Assembly (NCBI GenBank): GCA_035546355.1
Contig: DATKEH010000039.1
Coordinates: forward strand, 1 to 19,957
From: DATKEH01 sp035546355
GTDB lineage: Bacteria > Acidobacteriota > Thermoanaerobaculia > Multivoradales > JAIOJS01
Length of the DNA stretch: 19,957 nt
Direction of reading: 5' to 3'
Within the stretch, counting starts at the first letter, position 1. The number at the start of each line of letters is the position of its first letter. The notes beneath the pieces were generated by a model. The model was given only the letters and a program-made list of their open reading frames with translations, was not told where the DNA came from and made no database searches. The position numbers were made by a program, and so were the translations under genes. Shown here in pieces: positions 14,246-19,957 of this stretch.

Positions 14246-17200
14246 GTGAGCGACGAGCAGCGCGACGCCGGCGCCGGCGCCACGACCCCCGTCAGGGAGC
14301 CCTTTCCACCGGTCGCCGGCGGCTACCCCTTCCCGGAGCTCGAGCTCGAGGTGCTCGAGCAGTGGCGGCGGGACGACGTCTTCCGCCGCAGCGTCGAGCA
14401 GCCGGCGCCGCGGGGGCACTGGGTGCTCTACGAAGGACCGCCCACCGCCAACAACGTCCCCCACGTCGGGCACGTCGTCACCCGGGTGGTCAAGGATCTC
14501 TTCCCCCGCTACCGCACCATGCGCGGATGGCGCGTCTTGCGCAAGGCGGGCTGGGACACCCACGGCCTGCCGGTGGAGATCGAAGTGGAGAAGCGGCTCG
14601 GTTTCTCCGGCAAGCAGCAGATCGAGGCCTACGGCATCGCCGCCTTCAACCGCGAGTGCCTGCAGAGCGTCCACACCTACGAGAAGCAGTGGCGGGCGAT
14701 GACGGAGCGCGTCGGCTACTGGACCGACCTGGACGACGCCTACTTCACCTACAGCAACGAGTACGTCGAGTCGGTGTGGTGGGCTCTCTCCGAGCTGTGG
14801 AAGAAGGGCCTGCTGCGCCAGGGCTACAAGATCCAGCCCTACTGCCCGCGCTGCGGCACCACGCTGTCGAGCCACGAGGTGGCGCAGAACTACAAGCAGG
14901 CCGAGGACCCATCCGTCTGGGTCCTCTTCCCGGTGCGGCCGGGGCAGCAGCTGCAGGCTGCCGAGGGGGGGGCCTGGCGAGTCCCCGAGGGGCTCGCGGT
15001 CGTCGCCTGGACCACCACCCCATGGACCCTCCTCGCCCACGTCGGGCTGGCGGTGGCGCCGGACATGGTCTACCGCGTCGTCGAGCGGCCCGACTCCCCA
15101 GGCCAGCTGCTGCTGTTCGCGGAAGGGCTGCAGACGCCGGTGCCGCTGGTCGTCGCACGCGAGGGGCGGCGCCAGCAGCTCGACTTGCGGGAGCTGCCGG
15201 CCGTGGCGCGGTTCCGCGGCGCCGAGCTCGAAGGGCTGCGCTACGAGCGGCCGTTCACGACGCAGCAGCCCGACCGGATCCCCGGTCCCCCCCGGTGGCT
15301 CGAGGAGCCGCCGTCGGACGCGCACGGCTGGCGGGTGGTGCTCGGCGACTACGTCACCCCCAGCGAGGGCACCGGCATCGTCCACACCGCGCCGCCGTTC
15401 GGCGAGGACGACCACGCGACCGGCGAGAGCTACGGCCTGCCGTTCTTCGTCACCATCGACCCCAGCGGCCGCATAGCCGCCAAGCCGGGCATCGAGCCCT
15501 TCGCCGGGGTGTGGTTCAAGGAGGCCGACCCGTCGATCACCGCCGACCTGAAGCGGCGGGGCCTGCTGCTGCACGGCGCCCGCTACCGCCACAACTACCC
15601 CTTCTGCTGGCGCTGCGACAGGCCGCTGCTCTACTACGCCACCGAGAGCTGGTTCGTCACCGTGACCGCCGCCAAGGAGCGGCTGGTGGCGCTGAACCGC
15701 GAGATCGACTGGCACCCGCCGCACGTCGGCGAGGGGCGCTTCGGCAACTGGCTGGAGAACGTGGTGGATTGGGCGCTGTCACGGCGCCGCTACTGGGGCA
15801 CGCCGCTGCCGGTATGGACGTGCGACGGCTGCGAGGAGCGGGCGGTGCCCGGATCGTACCGCGAGCTGTTCGCGCTGGCCGGCCGCGAGCTGCCCGCCGA
15901 CCCCTACGATCGCCGGCAGCTCGACCCCCATCGCCCCTTCATCGACGAGGTCGCCTGGCCCTGCGCCGGCTGCGGCGGCACCATGCGCCGAGTCGAGGAG
16001 GTGATCGACGCCTGGTTCGATTCCGGCGCCATGCCCTTCGCCCAGCACCACTACCCCTTCGCCCACCGGGAGCTGTTCGAGCGGCAGTTCCCGGCCGACC
16101 TGATCTCCGAGGCGGTCGACCAGACCCGCGGCTGGTTCTACACCCTGCACGTGCTGGGCGCGCTGCTGTTCGATTCGGTGGCCTACCGGGCCTGCGTGGT
16201 GCTGGGCCACGTCAACGACGAGCAGGGGCGGAAGATGTCCAAGCGCCTGGGCAACGTCGTCGAGCCGATGGCGGTGGTCGAGGAGGCCGGCGCCGACGCC
16301 CTGCGCTGGTACTTCTACGTCGCCAACCCCGAGCAGCCGTCGCGCTTCTCGGCGCCCCTGGTGCGGGAGGCGGCGCAGCGCTTCCTGCTGCCGCTGTGGA
16401 ACGCGCTGTCGTTCTTCACCATCTACGCCAACATCGACGACTGGCACCCGGGAGAGTCGGCGGAGGTCCCGCTGGGCGCGCGAACCGATCTCGACAAGTG
16501 GATCCTGCTGCGCCTCGACTCCCTCGTCGAACAGACCTCGCTGCACCTGGACAGCCTGTCGATCGCCGGCGCGGCGCGGGAGATCGAGAGCTTCGTCGAC
16601 GATCTGACCAACTGGTACATCCGGCGCAGCCGCGACCGTTTCTGGGCCGCCCGCGACGGCGGCGGCGCGGACAAGGAGAGCGCCTACCAGACGCTCTACG
16701 CGGTGCTGACGACGCTGGCGCGCCTGCTGGCGCCGTTCACTCCGTTCCTCGCCGAGGTCCTGCACCGCCAGCTGGTACGCAGCCAGCGGCAGGACGCCGC
16801 CGACAGCGTGCACCTCGAGACGTGGCCCGACCCCGCTGGCCACCGGGAGGAGCTGGGCGCCGACGCCCTGGCGCTCGTCGCCGGCATGTCCCTGGCCCAG
16901 CGGATCGTGTCCCTGGGCAGGACGGCGCGCAGCGGCCACGACCTCAAGACCCGCCAGCCCCTCGCCCGCATCACCCTGGTCGGGCGGTTCGACTCGGCGA
17001 TGCAGGTCCATCTGCAGCGGTTCGGGGACCTGGTGCGCGACGAGCTCAACGTCAAGGAGGTGAAGCTGGCCGAGACGCGAAGCACTTTCGTCGATCACCA
17101 GGTGCGACCGAACTTTCGCGTCCTCGGCAAGCGGCTGGGGCCGCTGATGCCCGCGGTGAAGGCCGCCCTCGAGAGGGCAGACGGCGACCGGCTGGCCGCC

Positions 17201-17626
17201 ACCCTCGACTCCGCGGGTGCCATCGAGCTGCAGGTGGAAGGCCAGGCGATTCGCCTCGAGCCCCACGAGATCGCGGTGCGCATCGTCGAGAAGCCCGGCA
17301 TGGCGACCGCCGCGGACGACCAGCTGCTGGTGGCGCTCGACACCCATCTGACGCCTGAGCTGGTGGCGGAAGGCCTGGCCCGCGAGGTGGTCCACCGCAT
17401 CCAGCAGGCGCGCAAGGAGGCGAAGCTCGACTACGCCGATCGCATCCGGGTGCGGTATCGCGCCGCCCCCGAGCTGGCCGCGGCGATCGCCGCCCACCGG
17501 GACACCATCGCCGGCGAGACCCTGGCGCTGGAGCTCGCCCCCGCCGCAGACGGTGCCGGGCTGGCGGAGGCGCCCGTGGAAGGCATGGATTTCGCGTTCT
17601 CGATCGACCCCCACCCAACCGGGTGA
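14246..17626 (+). CDS. ileS: Isoleucyl-tRNA synthetase, type 2 (eukaryote-like)
   Basis: 1126 residues from a GTG start; GGGGG lies just upstream. Class I synthetase that charges tRNA-Ile. Visible: catalytic motif HVGH (73-76) in the block GPPTANNVPHVGH, editing-domain motif WTTTPW (255-260) with Asp388/Asp389 in GEDDH, the KMSKR loop (663-667), and an all-alpha anticodon-binding region. Two C4 zinc clusters can be assigned: Cys200/203 with Cys454/457, and Cys526/529 with Cys573/576. The length and internal zinc arrangement mark the IleS2 class rather than the common bacterial IleS1. IleS2 enzymes are generally insensitive to mupirocin. The frame is open upstream to 14003 but only through the hydrolase gene. 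It lies 10 bp after that gene and directly before the phosphohexomutase gene. Confidence 0.96.
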   Translation: MSDEQRDAGAGATTPVREPFPPVAGGYPFPELELEVLEQWRRDDVFRRSVEQPAPRGHWVLYEGPPTANNVPHVGHVVTRVVKDLFPRYRTMRGWRVLRKAGWDTHGLPVEIEVEKRLGFSGKQQIEAYGIAAFNRECLQSVHTYEKQWRAMTERVGYWTDLDDAYFTYSNEYVESVWWALSELWKKGLLRQGYKIQPYCPRCGTTLSSHEVAQNYKQAEDPSVWVLFPVRPGQQLQAAEGGAWRVPEGLAVVAWTTTPWTLLAHVGLAVAPDMVYRVVERPDSPGQLLLFAEGLQTPVPLVVAREGRRQQLDLRELPAVARFRGAELEGLRYERPFTTQQPDRIPGPPRWLEEPPSDAHGWRVVLGDYVTPSEGTGIVHTAPPFGEDDHATGESYGLPFFVTIDPSGRIAAKPGIEPFAGVWFKEADPSITADLKRRGLLLHGARYRHNYPFCWRCDRPLLYYATESWFVTVTAAKERLVALNREIDWHPPHVGEGRFGNWLENVVDWALSRRRYWGTPLPVWTCDGCEERAVPGSYRELFALAGRELPADPYDRRQLDPHRPFIDEVAWPCAGCGGTMRRVEEVIDAWFDSGAMPFAQHHYPFAHRELFERQFPADLISEAVDQTRGWFYTLHVLGALLFDSVAYRACVVLGHVNDEQGRKMSKRLGNVVEPMAVVEEAGADALRWYFYVANPEQPSRFSAPLVREAAQRFLLPLWNALSFFTIYANIDDWHPGESAEVPLGARTDLDKWILLRLDSLVEQTSLHLDSLSIAGAAREIESFVDDLTNWYIRRSRDRFWAARDGGGADKESAYQTLYAVLTTLARLLAPFTPFLAEVLHRQLVRSQRQDAADSVHLETWPDPAGHREELGADALALVAGMSLAQRIVSLGRTARSGHDLKTRQPLARITLVGRFDSAMQVHLQRFGDLVRDELNVKEVKLAETRSTFVDHQVRPNFRVLGKRLGPLMPAVKAALERADGDRLAATLDSAGAIELQVEGQAIRLEPHEIAVRIVEKPGMATAADDQLLVALDTHLTPELVAEGLAREVVHRIQQARKEAKLDYADRIRVRYRAAPELAAAIAAHRDTIAGETLALELAPAADGAGLAEAPVEGMDFAFSIDPHPTG

Positions 17627-17652
17627 TCGACCATCCTCCGGAGGGCATCGAT
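17626..17652 (+). promoter_or_regulatory. Symmetric element holding the phosphohexomutase ribosome-binding site
   Basis: ATCGA (17626-17630) and TCGAT (17648-17652) flank the palindrome CCTCCGGAGG (17635-17644). The right half, GGAGG, is the SD for the ATG at 17656, 11 bases away. In RNA the CCTCC half could pair with the SD; in DNA it is a near-perfect dyad. It begins at the last base of the ileS stop codon. Confidence 0.35.
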
Positions 17653-17655
17653 ACC

Positions 17656-19011
17656 ATGGCAGGCATCTTCAAGGCATACGACGTGCGCGGCCTCTACCCG
17701 TCGCAGCTCGACGAGGCGATGGCGGAGCGCATCGGCCGCGCCTTCTGGCACGTGCTCGCAGCCGACGGCTTCGCCGGCGGCCGCCAGGTCGTCGTCTCCA
17801 ACGACATGCGCTCGCACAGCGAGCCGCTCAAGGCGGCGCTGGTCGCCGGCCTGCGCGGCGCCGGGCTCGACGTGCTCGACATCGGCCTGGCGACGACCCC
17901 CACCAACTACTTCGCCATCGGCCACCTCGGCGCCGGCGGCGGCGTGCAGGTGACGGCCAGCCACAACCCCGCCGCCTACAACGGCTTCAAGTTCAGCCGT
18001 CATGGGGCGCGGCCGGTCTCCGGAGACCACGGCATCGCGCTGATGGAGGAGAAGGTGGCGGCCGGCGACCTGCCCCGCGCCGAGCGCCAGGGCTCGCTGT
18101 CGCGCGGCGAGGTCTTCGCCGACTACCGCCAGCACGTGCTCTCTTTCGTCGCGCGCCCGACCGGCGCCCCGCGGCTGAAGGTGGTGGTCGACGCCGCCAA
18201 CGGCATGGGCACCCTCTATCGGCCCATCCTCGAGGCGCTCGGCATCGAGCTGGTGCCGCTGTACTTCGAGCTCGACGGCACCTTCCCCAACCACGAGGCC
18301 AACCCCCTCAAGGTGGAGAACCTGCGCGACCTGTGCGACGCGGTGCGACGGGAGGGTGCCGACCTCGGGGTCTCCTTCGACGGCGACGCCGATCGCGCCG
18401 CCTTCGTCGACGAGCGCGGGGAGCCGATCGGCAGCGACCTGATCACCGCCCTGATCGCCGGCGCTCTGCTGGCGCACCATCCGGGCTCACACGTGCTCTA
18501 CGACCTGCGCTCGTCGCGCGCGGTGCCCGAGTACATCCGCGAGAAGGGCGGCATCCCGGTGCGCGAGCGGGTGGGCCACTCCTTCATGAAGGCGACCCTG
18601 CGCGCCAAGGACGGGGTGTTCGGCGGCGAGCTCGCCGGCCACTACTACTTCCGCGACAACTACTACGCCGACTGCGCGGTGCTGGCGGTGATCGAGATCC
18701 TCGATCTGCTCTGGCGGGAGCGGCGGACGATGTCGGAGCTGGTGCGGCCTCTCGCGCGCTACGCCAAGAGCCCGGAGACCAACTTCGAGGTCGAGGACAA
18801 GGAGGGGCGGATGGCCGAGCTGGCCAGCCGCTACGCCGACGCCGAGATCGACCGCCTCGACGGCATCAGCGTCAACTATCCCGACTGGTGGTTCAACGTG
18901 CGCCCCTCCAACACCGAGCCGCTGCTGCGGCTGGTGGTGGAGGCGCCCGACGACGAGGCCCTGCGCCGGCGGATGGACGAGCTGGTCCCCCTGCTCGGCA
19001 CCCCGGTGTAG
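17656..19011 (+). CDS. manB: Phosphomannomutase/phosphoglucomutase
   Basis: 451 residues. Alpha-D-phosphohexomutase that interconverts hexose 6- and 1-phosphates, feeding GDP-mannose or UDP-glucose synthesis for surface polysaccharides. Visible: N-terminal GIFKAYDVRG, the phosphoserine loop TASHNP (Ser102), the Mg-binding loop DGDAD (Asp242, Asp244, Asp246), the sugar-recognition loop GGELAGHYYF, and the phosphate-binding loop RPSNTEP (416-422), covering all four domains. A GTG at 17623 overlapping the ileS stop is also in frame, but it has no SD and adds unconserved residues; the ATG at 17656 starts exactly where homology begins. Mannose versus glucose preference cannot be settled from sequence; the symbol is given in that sense. 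Confidence 0.94.
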   Translation: MAGIFKAYDVRGLYPSQLDEAMAERIGRAFWHVLAADGFAGGRQVVVSNDMRSHSEPLKAALVAGLRGAGLDVLDIGLATTPTNYFAIGHLGAGGGVQVTASHNPAAYNGFKFSRHGARPVSGDHGIALMEEKVAAGDLPRAERQGSLSRGEVFADYRQHVLSFVARPTGAPRLKVVVDAANGMGTLYRPILEALGIELVPLYFELDGTFPNHEANPLKVENLRDLCDAVRREGADLGVSFDGDADRAAFVDERGEPIGSDLITALIAGALLAHHPGSHVLYDLRSSRAVPEYIREKGGIPVRERVGHSFMKATLRAKDGVFGGELAGHYYFRDNYYADCAVLAVIEILDLLWRERRTMSELVRPLARYAKSPETNFEVEDKEGRMAELASRYADAEIDRLDGISVNYPDWWFNVRPSNTEPLLRLVVEAPDDEALRRRMDELVPLLGTPV

Positions 19012-19028
19012 GGGCGGATTCCGTCCCC
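19011..19028 (+). terminator. Hairpin at the end of the phosphohexomutase gene
   Basis: GGGGCGG pairs with CCG-T-CCCC around a three-base ATT loop: 7 bp with one bulged T, starting at the last base of the stop codon. No U-tract follows, so terminator function is uncertain. Confidence 0.3.
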
Positions 19029-19054
19029 GCTCGGCCCCCAGGCCCCACCATCCT

Positions 19055-19073
19055 CCGCCGGCTCACCCGGCGG
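19055..19073 (-). terminator. GC hairpin over the TPR gene stop codon
   Basis: CCGCCGG and CCGGCGG form a perfect 7-bp stem with a five-base loop containing the TGA of the minus-strand TPR gene. It is usable from either strand between two convergent genes but lacks a U-tract on both sides. Confidence 0.3.
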
Positions 19074-19957
19074 GCGCCGGGGCATCCCCGAGACGCTCCA
19101 CCAGCGCGGCGAGCTCCTGCTGCAGCTGCGCGTTGTGCGGGTCGGCCGCCGCCAGCTCCTCCAGGATCTGACGGCTCGACCGCAGCTCCCCTTCGGCGGC
19201 CTCCGGCTGCGCCGCTGCCTCGAGGGCACGGGCCAGCTTCTGGTGGCTGATCGCCAGCGAGCGGCGGGCGGAGGCGTTCTGCGGGTCGGCTTCGGCGAGG
19301 GCGCGGAAGATCTCCAGGGCGCGCCGCAGCTCCGCCAGTGCCTGTCGCGCCTCGCCGCCCTGCAGCCGCACGTCGCCGAGCTTCTCCAGGGCCACGGCGA
19401 CGTCGCGCTGCGCCTCGCTGCTACCCGGGAGGTCGGTGGCAAGCGCCCGGCGGATGGCGTGCGACTCGCGGAAGGCGGCCGCGGCGGCGTCGAGGTCCCC
19501 CGTCGCCAGCAGCACGGTGCCGAGGCGCTCCTGGGTCAGGCCGCGGTAGCGGCGCACCGCCAGGTCGTCGGGATGCGCGGCGGCGAGATGGTCGAGCACC
19601 GCCTCGGCGTAGCGGTAGGACTCGAGCGCCTCCCGCGGCTGCCCGAGGTTGGGGAAGCTGGGATTGCCCTTCAGGTCCCCCGCCTTCACCAGGCTGATGG
19701 CTAGCGAGAGCTGGTGGCGCAGATCCTCCGGGTGCCGGGCCGCCAGGTCGCGGAAGAGGGCGAGAGCCTGCTCGGCCCTCTCGCCCGCCGCCGGCAGCTC
19801 GCCGGTCCACGCCAGCACGTCGGCCAGCTTCTCGTGCACCACGGCCAGGGAGCGGGCGGCGTCCGCGTCCCCGGGGAGCCGCCGGTGGACGTCTTCGGCC
19901 AGCGCCAGCGCCTTGCGGTAGCTCTCCAGGGCTCCCTGCGTGTCCCCCAGGTTCGAC
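19063..19957 (-). CDS. TPR-repeat protein (N-terminal part beyond window)
   Basis: The final 297 residues are visible; the frame is open to the right edge, so the true start lies outside. The whole visible part is helical TPR-type sequence in units of roughly 50 residues, with recurring patterns such as LADVLAWTGELPAA, LGDVRLQGGEARQAL, LARALEAAAQPEAA and spacers of the HPEDL/DPQNA/DPHNA type. This long-unit TPR style is common in the C-terminal half of bacterial serine/threonine kinases and other large signalling proteins, so a kinase or regulatory domain upstream is plausible but not visible. TPR arrays mediate protein contacts. It ends in a Pro/Ala tail and converges on the phosphohexomutase gene. 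Confidence 0.88.
   Translation of the reverse strand, partial: SNLGDTQGALESYRKALALAEDVHRRLPGDADAARSLAVVHEKLADVLAWTGELPAAGERAEQALALFRDLAARHPEDLRHQLSLAISLVKAGDLKGNPSFPNLGQPREALESYRYAEAVLDHLAAAHPDDLAVRRYRGLTQERLGTVLLATGDLDAAAAAFRESHAIRRALATDLPGSSEAQRDVAVALEKLGDVRLQGGEARQALAELRRALEIFRALAEADPQNASARRSLAISHQKLARALEAAAQPEAAEGELRSSRQILEELAAADPHNAQLQQELAALVERLGDAPAPAG

Noticed and set aside
13082..15724. 880-codon minus-strand frame
   Set aside because: It lies antisense to the hydrolase gene and the first half of ileS. All conserved synthetase motifs are on the plus strand.
15779..17614. 611-codon minus-strand frame
   Set aside because: Shadow of the ileS C-terminal half; it begins and ends without any signal or family motif.
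1..19957. tRNA, rRNA, CRISPR, insertion sequences, phage genes, anti-phage or toxin-antitoxin systems
   Set aside because: Looked for and not seen. Intergenic gaps are short, no spaced direct repeats occur, and no transposase, integrase, nuclease or toxin motif was recognised.

Overview
This is a GC-rich (about 70 % by eye) bacterial chromosomal segment, almost fully coding and mostly housekeeping. A Lon protease, IleS of the eukaryote-like (type 2) class, a DksA/TraR-type regulator, a TPR array of the kind found in large signalling proteins and a DsbD-like/redoxin lipoprotein cluster suggest a Gram-negative organism. An Acidobacteriota-like lineage is my guess, but no rRNA or other decisive marker is present. 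No tRNA, rRNA, CRISPR array, insertion sequence, prophage or integration scar was seen. No stretch over about 150 bases lacks a gene.

Layout. Positions 1-2402 (minus) hold nearly all of lon, cut at the left edge. Divergent from it, 2525-6214 (plus) is a tight three-gene envelope operon: a membrane protein with a DsbD/ScsB-type N-terminal domain, a redoxin-fold lipoprotein, and an exported metal-dependent amidohydrolase whose start overlaps the redoxin stop. An O-methyltransferase (6217-6897, minus) converges on it with a 2-bp gap. A secreted CARDB-like protein (6990-7526, plus) and a lipoprotein (7537-8583, minus) form another convergent pair. From 13184 down to 8735 the minus strand carries a housekeeping run: def, rlmH, a dksA-like gene, holA, mutM and udk (protein maturation, ribosome modification, transcription control, replication, repair, nucleotide salvage). 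From 13264 the plus strand carries an alpha/beta-hydrolase-fold gene, ileS and a phosphomannomutase/phosphoglucomutase gene, closely spaced. The window ends inside a minus-strand TPR protein (19063-19957), whose N-terminal part lies outside.

The most unusual item is the DsbD-like protein. Its periplasmic domain keeps a C-x3-C pair, but these are the only two cysteines in 582 residues. The eight-helix membrane domain has Ser and Trp where DsbD carries its electron-shuttling cysteines, and no C-terminal thioredoxin domain is attached. The next gene encodes a thioredoxin-fold lipoprotein, so the cluster looks like an altered periplasmic thiol system. Other points: a perfect hairpin of two GGTCGACC palindromes just before the DsbD-like start, an alpha/beta hydrolase with an apparently degraded catalytic triad upstream of ileS, a holA gene whose homology starts upstream of any standard start codon, and two genes that look leaderless. 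Start sites, motif numbers and hairpins were worked out by hand from the sequence; functional assignments rest on recognition of family motifs, not on database searches.
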